64,000 nt of DNA from Rachycentron canadum. Taxonomy: Eukaryota; Chordata; Actinopteri; Carangiformes; Rachycentridae. Location: NCBI GenBank assembly GCA_038496675.1, contig CM076663.1:19931011-19995010 (forward strand), given 5' to 3'. The translations under genes were made by a program, and so were the position numbers. The notes below the pieces were generated by a model. That model made no database searches. It worked only from the letters and a program-made list of their open reading frames with translations, and had not been told where the DNA came from. How positions within the stretch are numbered: the stretch's first letter is position 1; each line of letters starts with the position of its first letter. This document shows, piece after piece, positions 1-12,290 of the stretch.

Positions 1-1213
1 TCAAACTTTTTCAGACCAAGGACCATTTAGCCACTAAAATAAAACTCAAGGACATGTGGCAAACTCATGGACAAAGAGGGCTGCTTCAACAGTCCTGTGG
101 GGAGAGCCAGCAAGGTCAAATACTATGGATTTTTTTTTTTTTTTTTTCATTTTGATGTCTTTTTTTGGATAAGTCAGTGAAAAAATAGGAATGTTAGATT
201 AGAAAAGTAAAGCAGCAAAGACTCCATCTGACAAGGAATCGAACCGGGGTCTCATAAATAATGAGACGTGTCCACTTGGCTATCTATTCAACACTGTGGA
301 CGCATACCACTCAAACTGCAAGGTAAGAGGCCATGCTCTTCATATGGCATCAATCTTAACTCAGACACGTTCGCAAATTGTCCAGATGTCATTGAAATCA
401 CCACAAGTCTCAGTCATGGTGACAACGTCATAGTAGAACTTCCTGTTGTGTCCGTTGTGTCGGCGTTTTCAGTTGATGCTAGGAGTTAGCTAACCGTTAG
501 CTTCATCCACATTTCCTCTCTAATGTCAGCTGATCACTGCTGATGTATAAAATGAAACACTGGTGTCGCAAAACGATCGGATACAATGAAGATGGACAAC
601 ACTGTAAAACAGACAAATCAGTGTTTGAATTTGCACGAGTTGATGTAACATTGAAGGCGACACTTAGCCTCGCACTTCTCGGTAGCTCTGTCGTCACTCT
701 GACAGAGTGAGAAACACCACATTAAACATGATCTTTTAACTCATTTCTTCAGACCACCCAGGTCACAGACACTTTGAGAAAGGCTGCTGCCCACGCTCAT
801 ATTCCGGATCAGATTCAAGCTTGATGCATGCATTTTTCAATCAATTATATATTTTATACTTTCCTCTGTACACTGGTAAGAAGACGAGCCTGTGCTCGCA
901 CTGGGTGCACTTCCTGATGGAGGCCTGAGCTAATATTGCCTTTTTTCCATCAGAGGCTAAACTCAGGGGCCATATAACACATAGTTTAAGAGAGAAAATA
1001 GGACTTGTTTTGAACTGAACTCTGGTGGAGTCCCAGAATAAAAATAAAGAGCAGGAAATAAGCATAATAGGTACCCGCAGTGACCCATGTTTGAATCCAG
1101 CCCGGGCCCTTTCCTTCCTGTCATCACCTCAAAATCAGCTGACCTAAATATTTAATAACACGCACACTGTGATTTATGCAGGGCAATGCTGTTCTCTTGT
1201 CATTGTCTCTTAC
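1..1213 (-). other. Start of the intron downstream of the second MAM exon
   Basis: This non-coding stretch begins at the GT donor at 1213-1212 and runs out of the window. No further exon is recognised; the next ptpru exon, for the end of the MAM domain (about VLFEA onward), must lie below position 1. It holds a T-tract near 130-148 and a degenerate tRNA-like segment at 228..283. The remainder shows nothing supportable. Confidence 0.8.
228..283 (-). repeat. Degenerate tRNA-like segment (tRNA pseudogene or SINE head)
   Basis: Read on the minus strand, 245-235 is a perfect B-box-type sequence, GGTTCGATTCC. About 30 bases upstream is an A-box-like TAGCCAAGTGGA. Between them TCTCA and TGAGA can form a five-pair anticodon-type stem around a seven-base loop, TTATTTA, which would put ATT in the anticodon position. 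The T-stem has mismatches and no acceptor stem can be drawn, so a functional tRNA gene is unlikely. It may be a tRNA-derived SINE remnant. Confidence 0.35.
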
Positions 1214-1485
1214 CTGGTATTCACTGGGCCAGAAAGTGCTGACAGCGAGTTCCACCTGGTACCACTGGCGTCCCTGCGAGCCCGAAATATTCCAAACAGC
1301 GCTGCCCTTGGGACCCCCGTTGACCCGAATGTAGACCTGCAGGTCCCCGGGGCTGTGGCCATCGCGGCTGTACAGGAAGTAGCTGAACTGAATGCAGTGG
1401 GTGTCGTTCTCGCTCAGCGGGAGGAGTAGCAGCTGAGCACGCTGGCCCCCGAAATGCTGCGAGGAATTGACCATCATGAAAGACC
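1214..1485 (-). CDS. ptpru: ptpru exon encoding most of the MAM domain (internal exon, partial gene)
   Basis: This internal exon is 272 bp (two bases completing a Gly codon, then 90 codons). It encodes most of an extracellular MAM domain, which in R2B receptor tyrosine phosphatases mediates homophilic cell adhesion and dimerisation. On the minus strand it starts after a pyrimidine-rich tract and AG (1487-1486) and ends after codons for EYQ with a GTAAG donor (1213-1209), phase 0. Visible motifs are MMVNSSQ, SENDTHCIQFSYFLYSRDG, VRVNGGP-like IRVNGGPKGSAVWNISG and ELAVSTFWPSEYQ. Three N-glycosylation sequons (NSS, NDT, NIS) and the conserved THC cysteine are present. From memory, the SENDTHC-QFSYFLYSRDGHSPG stretch fits PTPRU better than PTPRK, PTPRM or PTPRT, which have KENDTHCIDF. 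The frame is intact. A teleost ptpru duplicate cannot be excluded, so the exact paralogue is less certain than the family. Confidence 0.93.
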
Positions 1486-3074
1486 CTGGAGGAGGGGGGA
1501 GGACAGGTTAGAGGAGTTTGTGTACATTTAATGAAACTATCATAATTAAAACTGCTCATTCTATGGTTCAAATATTATTGGCATGCTGTCATCATCTGAG
1601 CGACCGAGATGACTTGATCAAGAGCAGCTTGACCTTGTCTGGAAAGCGAGACTACTTCTTCTATACAGCAGCTGCTATACCTATATGGTATCCTTCACAA
1701 TAAGCAGCCATTTCAGCATTTTCAACTGCCAGCTTGAATTGAGTGAAGTATGAAAAAATAACAAGCGCCAACTCTTTGGGCTTCACCTGTAACACCTCAG
1801 CCCGGGATAGATATGTCATGTTAGTTTTCAACCGCTGAAGAACGACTGCTCTCTCCTTATTTTTAAATCTCCCGAAAAAAGAGCCTGAGAGCCAAAGTTG
1901 ACAGGCTCAAGGTTGTTACCCAGAATATCTTTGCAATCCTCTCTGGCTATTTGTCTGTATTTGTCTCTGCTTCTCCCCCGCTTCCTGCTTTCACAGGGCT
2001 TCCGTCAGTTTCGCAGCGCTGTCTCAGATGTGGCGCGGTTCAAAGCTGCGGCGCTGGGTGTCAGATTGGGCTTTCATTTTGGACTTAAGTTCACAGTCAC
2101 CACTGGTTCTTTCATCCCGGCAGCACAGCAGAGATCTCCGGGCGCCAACGTGAAGAGCAGGGGGGGAGGTTTGCCGCAGTTGGATGACTATTTAAAAATA
2201 AATACCAACACAAAAATTACAAATTGACGCTTAATATTTGAAGTGATTTGTGTATTTAACATCAAAACCAAAATTAGCATAATCCCTCCACCTGTCCCCG
2301 TTTGGTTTATCTTGTGTGTGCACACAAAGGCACACATGCACGTGGGTGACACAATAGACATTGCTGCCAATTATTTCACACTACTCCACTGACCTACAGG
2401 TGGTGGTAACGTGCCAACGTATGCAACAATGTGCCAGCACAGACTGCAAGCAAGTAAACATGGCTATAAACAAACCTTGGTTTAAAATATTGGCTCTGCA
2501 TGTGTTTTATCTGGAAGGAAATGCACTCAACATATTTGTTAGACCTCAAAGATACACACAATGTGTTTTGGTGAGAAACGCTCAATGTGTTGAATGTGAA
2601 AATACAGTTGTTTTTTTTTTTTTTGTTTGCAGCAAAATTCCACAGGGCACCTTTAAGTTGTTTTTTCACGGAAGGCAACATTAAGCAAGTTGAAGAAAGG
2701 CTCGGCAATCTGTTTCTTTTCAATACCGCATATCCAGCAAAGCCATCTCCACGGCAAACCTTCCCCTCGCCATAATCTCTGCTCTGAATGAAAGAAAATA
2801 AACACAACAACTGCACAGCTGCAGTCATTTATTCAGGAATGAGACAAGGGAAAAGGGAAGTTGCCTGGATGTAACTCTGGTTCTATAAGTATGGACGCAG
2901 CCAACCATCGATCTATGTCACGCAGTAAATGAAAAATGGAAACACAGTCAGTGCGGGGGAATATAATTAAACCCACAACACAGCCGGATCCAGCGACATA
3001 TTCATTTAGTGTTGTGGTGGTGCTATCAGTTGATAAAAAGCGACGCACAAATATAAAACAATCCAAACCACAAC

Positions 3075-3233
3075 TGAAGGTGCGAAAGACCCTTTTAAGA
3101 CTTCAACGAAGGGGTACTGAGAACTTTAATTTGAAAGTTCAGTGTCTAATTTGAAAGTTCAGTGTCTGAACTTTCAAATTAAAGTTCTCAGTACCCCTTC
3201 GTTGAAGTCTTAAAAGGGTCTTTCGCACCTTCA
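3075..3233. repeat. Perfect 66-bp inverted repeat with 27-base spacer
   Basis: The arm at 3075..3140 is the exact reverse complement of 3168..3233. The spacer 3141..3167 is built from a 20-bp direct repeat (3128..3147 and 3148..3167), so part of the left arm is duplicated in tandem next to the axis. There are no mismatches in the 66 bp, which points either to a very recent fold-back duplication or to a library/assembly artefact. The transcribed strand could form a long hairpin. Confidence 0.95.
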
Positions 3234-3514
3234 CTTGTTTACATAAATGACCTCATAAAAAATAGCCGCACTGTCCAAACAAATACTCCACATGAGCTAG
3301 TGTGATTGTTTTGCTTTGTGGGAGAACAGTAGCGTCAAGCAAACAGACTTGAACAGGAAAATCGGGGCAGAAAAATGCAGAGATTTGTGAGTTGTATCTT
3401 TGAGTTCAATGATTTCTAAAGATTGTGGTATGATCTTCTGGCCATATTGCAACGCCAGATCAGAAGTGGCTCACCTAAAAGAGCGTCTGCCATGAAGTCC
3501 AACCCAAGAGGCTA

Positions 3515-3745
3515 CAAATCGTGATGTCACCCATTGGTTGGTGAACTACCATTTTGAAGCCTCCAGTTGGTAATTTGTCCATTGGCCATCTTGGTTTTTG
3601 AAACCAGAACCATATATATCACTTCTTTTTCCAACCAGTGGAGTTGCCCCCTGATGGTCATTAGAGAGAATGAAGGTTTAAGGCTCTTCAGCATTGGCTT
3701 CACTTTACAGACCCAGAGACCACGTCCACATTTATATACAGATTT
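3515..3745 (+). repeat. Dispersed repeat family A, copy 1 (internally deleted)
   Basis: It starts near a GTGATGTCAC motif, contains a CCATCTTGGTTTTTGAAACCAGAA block, then jumps directly to the 3' part (CCAACCAGTGGAGT, CCCCCTGATGGTCATTAGA, GAATGAAGGTTTAAGG, CAGCATTGGCTTCACTTT). Compared with the copy at 38533..38962 it lacks about 200 bp of the middle. The family resembles an abundant dispersed repeat of perch-like fishes known to me from genome sequence, but I cannot name its class. Confidence 0.8.
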
Positions 3746-4522
3746 CATTTAAGTTTGCATGAATAATCACAAATCAGATCATGGAAATGAATTACATGTG
3801 TGTTACCTCCTTAAATTTAGGCTGTTAGGCATTTAACCAGTAAACTGTCCAAATACTGTGATATATGATATTGCCACACTTATAATACAATAATTATATT
3901 ATTATATTTGATGTTTTAGGGAAGCAACAATGCTGCCACTATCATATAAAATATTTAATTTGGTGGGAAATATAACAATTCAATATTATAGATAATACTG
4001 AATTTCCAGCCAGGTCTGTGTGGAACAATAGAAACTTGAGGTTCATGATGCTTTTGAAATGTTTCTCTGTAACTTTCAAGAAACAGCTGCTGAACAGGGG
4101 ATGAAGATAAACACAAAGAGACAAAACCACTGGCAGTGAGCTGTCTGCGTGTATTACCTTAGATTGCTTAAAGTGGCCTTGGGGAGGAAATAGCTTCCTC
4201 CCCAACTTCTAATCTCCCAATCATCATCATCACACTGGCTCTTTGATGCTGCCGTCAGGGTGGGAGGGCGAAGGGAAGCTAAGCGTGCAGTATAACCTTC
4301 ATATGCAGCGCGGTGGCCCGGCCGCCTCTCAGCACAGGGTGGATGAGCAGAGACAGTGGGATCGTGGGTTGTGGAGTTGCCTAGGTATTGTAGTCGGAGG
4401 AGCCCTGCCTCCCGCATTAATCATACTGACACGGTTATTAGGCCATAATGGCAACCAGGGGAATGCTTAAACCAGAGAGATGGCTGTAATACTCACACAC
4501 TGACATGCAGGACACATATCCC

Positions 4523-4546
4523 CACACACACACACACACACACACA
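4523..4546. repeat. (CA)12 microsatellite
   Basis: An uninterrupted CA tract of 24 bases in intron sequence. Confidence 0.95.
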
Positions 4547-6711
4547 GTGTTTACAGGCCCACAAGCAGACTTGGAGCTGAATCCCACTGACCTTCCCATG
4601 AGTGAGAAGTAGCTTCCTCCCATCATTCCTCCTCCTTTATCATCTTACTTTCATTTTCTCCTCATTTCTTTGTCCTTTACTGAATTTTTCACCTCTGTTT
4701 CTTCCACCCCCTAATCTTCTACACCCCCACCCCAATTCTTTTTCATCCACGCTGTCTGAAATGCAAACAGTCTCGAACAAGCATAAACAGTATTCATTTA
4801 CACACAAAGATGCACCATCTGTTCTTTGTTTTCAAGAAAAGGAAAAAAAAAAAGAAAAGAAAACCCAATCATCAAAGAGAAATATCTGTGAAGGTGTTTC
4901 ATTAACAGGTGATGTGCAGACTCAGTTTCAGACATAATTGGTGCTGTTATTTTAGATTTTAGTGTGTAGAGGGCCGATAACAAACCAGAGACAGTCTCTT
5001 TACTCTTTAATGTGCCCTGAAAAAAGAAATCTTCCATATGAGCAAATGTGAAATGAACTCAATTATACTACATGTAGTTTGTGTTATCAAGTAATTTTCC
5101 ATGTCTCGCTCGTGACACAGTTGCATGATTTGGTTTGCAAAGGCATGTCACCAGGAGTCTGGTTTAATGATTTGCCCTGCCGGCTCGCTCCGAATTACAG
5201 GGGGCCTTTAGATTCCTGTCATCAGTCCTTAGGTTGAAAGAAAACTAAAAGAAAACTAAAAGAAAGAAGAAAAAAACGAAAGAGGTCAAAAGTTGGCTCA
5301 GTTTCTCGGACAGTCTGGTTATAAAGGGATTTTAAAATGCATATCGCAAAGCCTCCCTGAACACGGTCCATCCCCTCCCTCGGCTCCATCTTCCCCTGCC
5401 CCAAAAGCGCGGATGAGATGTCAAACTGCCAGAAAGATCCTGTGATACCCAGCAGCTGCTGTCCTCTGAGATCCGGCGGGTGTTCTGGGACAACGCTAAT
5501 GTTTTCTCTCTCCCTCACCTGCTCACAGGCGAAGCTGGGCAAGCTCTGGCTTGGTGCGCCACACCACCACCTTTTCCCCTCATGTGCGAGTCGTCCCAGG
5601 GAGTGGGAGGGGGAGTGGGAGGGGGAGTGAGGCTCTGTGGCTAAATTGCTTTTTCTTCAGCTATCAGAGCTGGACCCCCTCACTCTTGGAGTGCAAGTCT
5701 CCAGCCGTCTTTATGACAGGATTGCATCAGGGAGGGTGAGGGGGGAGAGAGTGAGGAAACAGCCTCGTGAACAAAGATGCCACTTTATATTTTTTTCCAC
5801 ATTATATTCAAATATCTTCAAGCAACTTTTTCCTTTCTGGTAAACGAAATGAAGCTTTTTTTTCATTTGAAACTTTGAAACCTTTTCTCCAGAGAGGGAA
5901 CTGTTATTTCCATATGAATTAAGACACCACGCCTCTCTGTCCAAATATGATGCAAGCTTTCATCGCTGGCAATCACCACAAAGTACACGCAACTTCGATA
6001 TCTTCCCGACTTCATCCCGACCTGCTGTGATGTCATGCTGACATCAGCAGTAGTCCCCTCATGACATCAAGGCAGCTGAAGTTTTTCTGTTGTTCTTAAA
6101 ACCAACCGCAACACTGCTTTGCATGATGGGAAACATCTGCTTTTCAACTGATCTGTGTGAACAATATGTCTGTTTTCTGCTTAATTAGTTGCCATTTTTT
6201 AAAGATCTAGATTTTTAAGTCTTCACTTCAAACATTTATTCAGTATATGTTTCTGGATCGGCGCAGTACTGATCCTTAAGACCAGCATCTCTATTAAGAT
6301 ATGTACAAAGTGATGTTAAACCATGGCAAACAAATTGAAAGCAGTGTTTGTTTTGTATTCATGACACGAATACAACTTACTTTTCCACCTGATTGTGATG
6401 ACAGTATACATGACTATCAACTGATGTTTCTCGTTTCAGTTTGAGGCGAATGACTTTCTCATATTCTTCTTTTAGGTTTTTCAAAATGATTTTAAACCGA
6501 GGTTAAAAAATTTACATTGTCACAAACGTATATTCAGATACAGTCTAATGCCAATGCAACCCTCAATCAGGTGTGATTTTTTTTTTTTGGTTCCAACTAT
6601 TTTGTTCACCCCATTCATGAGTGGGCTAAATAATAGACATACAGTACAGTTCAACAGCCACAAATTCATTCCAATCTGCAGCTAAGTGGATAGAGAATCT
6701 GACACCCATTT

Positions 6712-6960
6712 ACTCCTTTGTCAGATGCTTTTAGCCAAAGCGACTTACAAGTGAGGGACATCACTAAAGCTTCAGTGCAAGTACTACAATGTTTTATAAG
6801 AGCAAGGAGATCGGATGCAGAATTGAAAAAAAGAAGTGCATAGTAAATGTTGATGAGGCAGGTTAGGACTATTACACAGAAAGTGATTTTAAAAATAGTT
6901 TTTGATGACTCAGTGAAGGACGGAACAATTAGGCGACCAATTATTACTAATCATTCTGAG
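6712..6960 (+). repeat. Dispersed fish repeat (CCAAAGCGACTTACAA type)
   Basis: The block has a GATGCTTTTAGCCAAAGCGACTTACAAGTGAGG-like opening, then GCAAGGAGATCGGATGCAG and TTTTTGATGACTCAGTGAAGG. From memory this order is found in many teleost genomes as a dispersed non-autonomous element. There is no coding capacity. Its ends are approximate. Confidence 0.6.
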
Positions 6961-9525
6961 TTGAGTTTAGCTTCTCATCACTTCACCCTACTACACCTGC
7001 CTACGCTCTTCAGCTTTCCATGCCAAGCAGAATTTATCTCAAATGAGCATGTTTGAGAGTCTATTTCATAACATCTGGAAGACTAATCACATTCTGGGCT
7101 ATTTTTGGGAAGAGCTCCTCAACGAGCTAAACATCGCACACTTTTGATATAGCCTGGTTAAGTTATAATGGCGGACGATTAGTCATGTTTGTGATCACCT
7201 GACAGATCCAAGTCCAACATTTACTTATTAAACCGAATGCTCCACTGCGATCACCAGCTGACTGCCAACTTCACAGCTGCAGGACCAGCCCTAGAAATGC
7301 TAGTGTCACTGACTGACTGAGTGATAAGGTTACACAATTGTACACAAACGCTTTCTATTGGTTGTTGCTTGAAATTATTTGGGCGCAAACAAGCAATGTT
7401 GCTAAATTAGCACTTTCATCGCTAGTTTTAACCAATTTTTCAGCTCACAAAAAAGCATCTGGCAACCAATCTAATGATTTCTTCACAAGTCAGTATTTCA
7501 GTGGTGCAGAGCAGCAGCTTGGAAGAGACTGCCGGTTAACATGGTGTCTAAATGTTTCAGTTTCATAGTTGTCCCGTTGCCAAACAACAGAAACAGAAAA
7601 ATGAATGAGAACAGCTTTTTGGGAACTTGGCTGTATTAACACTGTATATGTGAGCAGAAGTGGCAAATAGCCTACGACACAGTCCGTTCATATACTAGGT
7701 CCTGTCCCAGTCTTGTTTGGTACTTGGTGGGTAGAGTGCAGCGGGTTTATTGGAGTGGCCACGAAAAGAGCTTGATGAAAGTGGTGTCGATTGAAACAGT
7801 AAAACCATTGACTGGCAAACCAAAACAAAAAGTTTAACGATGCTGAAAAAATTCTGTAGAAATGAAGGGAACTACAGAATCAAGGGTAAATTCTCACTAT
7901 GAGTAACACCTTTCACATTGCACGCAGCCATTTGATCAATTGTTAATATTAAATTATTGATTGATGCAGTTTTAAATCATAGACGAGCCTAAGAGAAGAG
8001 ATGAGAGATCAGCGGCTCAAGGTTAGCACACTGGCACAAATTCGTCAAAACAAGCCCGGCGTCTCATTTCATTTTAGTATGATGGAGTAAGTCAACATGA
8101 TTGATGCAGTAATTAGAAACTTGATAATTTTCATGAAGATATTACTGGCTCTGATAACCTTATTCAACATCCTTGAGGACTCACACGTGCACAAAGACAC
8201 ATACTGTATACGCACACACAGCTTGGTGTTAAAAAAAAAAAAAAAAATACATCCAGTGTTGAGAAATTCTCCATAAATCCATAAAAGCTGATAAGGCTCC
8301 ATCTATTTCTCCCATGACCCTGCCAAGGGCGAGGGAACATGCATTAAGAGATTAGGGGACGGCCTCAGCTCCCTGAATTCATATCAGAATGTGGGGTGGA
8401 AACCTGAGTCATAGGTCTGCCCGCTTTTATCACACTTACACCGAGAAAGAAAAAAAAAAAAGCAGAGAAGCCGAAAGTGGAAAGGATGGGCGGGGAAGTG
8501 CAGCAAGAAAAGAGGAAGAGATAGCGAGGGGCTTTTATCTTTATGTTTGTCTCCGTCATTTTTCGTTAGCTTCCCTCCACCGCCATCAATAACGCTTTGT
8601 ATAACTCAGGCGGGCCCATTCTACACAATGACAACGCCATCTTTCCTTGGAAAAGGCCAAGCAAAACCTGATGCATTTTAATCAAAATTTTATCTAATGC
8701 TGTCTACCTCCCACCGCTGCCGCTGCCACCACCCCCACCCGCCACAAGTAACGCTTAACAGTCTGGTTTCTGCTGATGTTAAATGAGATTGTATGATTGG
8801 TGAGAGAGAGCTAGACTATTTTCCTCGACCCTGCTCCTCCAGGGCATCTGGAGAAGGTCATCCAAGATTTTCAATTTGGAGTCTGAATTTGGTCTTTCAG
8901 ATCTTCATTTGCTTTCTGTCCTTTATTCTTTCTTTTTTTTTTTCTGATATTGCAACCCAGAGCCACGGTGACCTCAGATGATATTGCACATACAAGAGAA
9001 GTGAAGTGCGGCGGGCGTAGATGATTGGGAGGGCACAGATTGGTCTCGCTGTTTGCTCCTCTTTGTATCTCTGGCTGTAGTGTGTGATCTGCTCGGCTGG
9101 CGGGAACACTGCGGCTGGGGCTTGTTTACTGGAGCCAAAAGGCAATGCAGATTTTGCCATTTACAAAGTGACACAGTGCTTACACCGTGCAAATGGGAAA
9201 TCTGCAAACCAACAGCAGCTGGTCATGAATGCGATACTGACGGCGCCTAAACGCCCCGCAAACAATACGAGTCTGACTGCAGCTGACAACTCCAGCTAAT
9301 GAATTCCCCAGGTGAGACTCAAGAGCCCAGCGGACAACCTGGAGACCGCTGACAACAACAGAGTCATTACCGTGTTTCTACACTGACGCTTCCAAGATGC
9401 ACCGATTAGCATCACATACTGAGTGAAATGTGCCAACATTGTCGCTTTTATTGTCTATGCAAATGCTGCATCACATGTACTGCAACGGGCTTACCTGAGC
9501 TGCTGCTCTGTTTATGCTGCAGGAT

Positions 9526-9528
<3 letters not shown>

Positions 9529-9559
<31 letters not shown>
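9529..9559. repeat. (AC)15 microsatellite
   Basis: An uninterrupted AC tract of 31 bases. Confidence 0.95.
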
Positions 9560-9561
<2 letters not shown>

Positions 9562-9929
9562 AATGTTTATTCACTCCTTAGCCTTATCTCAAAGACATAC
9601 CGTAGTTAATTAGCACACCAACGAGAGCCTGATCAGCTCAGTGGCAGCAACAACCTCATCTGCTGTCGGAGACTTCAAACTCATTCCACTTGATCACACA
9701 TCGGTAACCAGTTTAATTTGAGTTAGTTTTCTTTGTAAATGCAGCAAAAATTGGACTGGACTCAAACACAGGAAGCTGCTGTTTGTCACATTCAAACAAC
9801 AGTCAAAGTTGGTTTTCTCATGATTTCTCTTTGAGTTTAGCCAAGTATCCTCTATTGTAACCATGACGATGAGGCCAGAACCTCAGCAAAGCCCTCATTT
9901 TATCCCAGGCGACAGTCTTTCCCGAAAGG

Positions 9930-10385
9930 TAACCAAAGTTTAACCATTTTATCAGGCGGCTGTGGCTCAGGAGGTTGAACAGGTCGGAAAAGGCAGAACA
10001 GGTCAGTCACTCATCAGATAATTGGTGGTTCAATCCCCATTTCCTCCAGTCCACAGGTCAAAGTATCCTTGGGCAAGATACCAAACCTAACCAAACTTCA
10101 ACCATTTTATCAGGCGGCTGTGGCTCAGGAGGTTGGGCGGGTCAGAAAAGGTAGAATGGTTAATCTAGTAACCAGAAGGTTGGTGGTGGATCCCGGTTTC
10201 CTCCAGTCTATGTGTAAAAGTGTGTTTGGGAAAGATACTGAACACAAAATTGCCTCCGATGTCTGTTCCACCAGTGTATTAGTGTGTGTATGTATGGATG
10301 TGTCTGGCCTCCATTGAAAAGCACTTGGAGTGGTCTATAATAGTAGAAAAGTGCTCTATAAGTGCAATCTATTTACCATTCACTA
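9930..10385 (+). repeat. tRNA-headed SINE with a 158-bp tandem duplication of its head
   Basis: A unit at 9930..10087 is repeated from 10088 with an offset of exactly 158 bp (shared TAACCAAA, ACCATTTTATCAGGCGGCTG). Each unit has an A-box-like TGGCTCAGGAGG. The first unit also has a good B-box, GGTTCAATCCC, at 10027..10037, while in the second the box is degraded. The second copy continues into a full tail (AAGCACTTGGAGTGGTCTATAA, ending near TTTACCATTC at 10381). The same element occurs in reverse at 23350..23562. Confidence 0.75.
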
Positions 10386-12009
10386 TTATTATCACATCAT
10401 ACAATGGGCATATTCATTAATAAACCAGTCACTTCATGGTTTTGGAAACCACAAACAGAGGTTTTAAATGTTTTCCTGCTGGGGCTTCAGATCAGAAAAT
10501 GAGATCAGAAAATGTTGTGTTGCCGTAAACAGCATTTAAAAACAATGTATTTTGTCATTGAAATTGGATGAATTGTTTTTTTGTTTTTTTTTTTTAAATC
10601 CATTTATTCGTTCATTTGTTTTTTTGGTTGGACTATTGGTGATGAGATTTGAGAAGCATGGATTGCAGCAGGATTGGATGATAGCCTCTTCCAGCTTTCC
10701 ATTAGCCAGAAATAATTTTGAAACACTCATCTTTGAGAAGAAAAATAACGCTTTGGATATCACTCTATGTCCGTCTCCCAAATCTCATAGTTGAGGTAGT
10801 GAGTAAAATGCCAGTCGACCATAATTGATAAAAATATGAGAATGGATTTGACTGAAACCAAGGACCTTTAAAGTGTTATTACTATGGAAACCTAATTTCT
10901 CCAGTCAAGGTTCATTTGCCATTCAAGCTTTCACTGCTTTTTGTGACTTGTCATTTGGTTCTCATTTTTGTAGCTTGGTTCTAGAAATGAAGATAAAAAT
11001 TGTACTTGACTGAGGTCTTTGAGGCCAACAACAGATATTGTGATTTAATGGATTCAATTCAAAGCAACAAATCAGAACTGCCACGAGATATGTCACACTG
11101 CGAAACAATGCCTATATCATTAGTATGTACTTCAAAATCAGGTTAATGTACCACAACATACATATGGTCTTGCTTTGAGTTGAGCAGCCATTGCTAAACG
11201 CTAATGGAGGTGAATGAGCGTAGCACAAATGGACCCACCACACTGTCCAAAAATTACATTTGGATAAAACATGTAGCAAAGCAAATAGAAATGGCTATAG
11301 TTATTTTGTTCTTTCTAGAGTCAACTGTTGTTCCCGAAGCACAATAAACGCATTGTTTTAGCACAAGAATAAGGCAGCAGAGAAATCTGATTGGCTCCCT
11401 GTAGCCGATAATGAAAAAAAGTTTATTGGCGGCCAGCGTCAGCATTATTGATAAAAGTTGGACTTTTTGTTGCTGCTCACAGGATCCCCCAAAAATAAAT
11501 CTAACCCTGATCCAAACCTTGGGCCTCAGTTAGAGTCCAGGCCATCTGACAGTCGTGAGTGTATGGAAGTGGAAGTGGGATGCGGAGGGGAATCTTCTCA
11601 GTGGCAGAAATCAATAGTGCATTAGCAGCCGCCCAGTGACAACGTGTGGGCTGGCTGACTATCCTATCCCTTACACCACTACCAGCTCTCCGCCCCTCAG
11701 CTGCATCTTGATATATACCACCCGCCCTCAGCCTCGTCATCCAGCTCCTGTGATCTACTGTTTGTTTCATCCCTCCGTCCCGGAGGGCTTTTGGGGAGCT
11801 GGTTCTCTCTGTGCTCATCGTACCAGCTCTATCTGCCCTATTTCTTCTCAGTTTCTCTGGTCAGTTAGTGAACAGAGCATATCATTTCCCAGGCCCCGTT
11901 CCCTTCCTTTCGCTCTCTCTTGTTGTGGTTGTGATCCAGGAGGAGGAAGTGAAGAAGGTGAACTACAAATCAAATCAATGACAAGCTGAACAGGGCTCAC
12001 CAGACTGGA

Positions 12010-12290
12010 GGGCTTAATGATATGAAAAAAAGAAAAAAACACATATTGTAATTATTTTGGCAGATATTGTGATGAGGCTGGAATTGTCATTTTTGCATTT
12101 CATTGACACTGAAAATAAATATAAAAAATAAATAAAATGTGTTTTTCGAGAACGTGATTTATAGACCGGGGGCATCTCTGTAGCACCAACATGCTTGTTC
12201 TTGGTTTTTTTTTTGCCTTTATCAAAAGAATTGCAGCTGCTGTGATTTGGATTTTCCACTTGGCCGCATTGCGATAGATAATATTTGGAT
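12010..12290 (+). repeat. Old dispersed repeat family C, copy 1
   Basis: It shares an ordered set of motifs with 60235..60520: a TGATATGAAAAAAA-type start, TCATTTTTGCATTTCA, GCATCTCTGTAGCACCAACATGC, and TTGCAGCTGCTGTGATTTGGA followed by a GCATTGCGAT end. The copies are strongly diverged. It is probably a decayed non-autonomous DNA transposon, but its ends could not be set. Confidence 0.5.

Noticed and set aside
1169..1429. 86-codon plus-strand frame over the MAM exon
   Set aside because: It is the antisense shadow of the ptpru exon.
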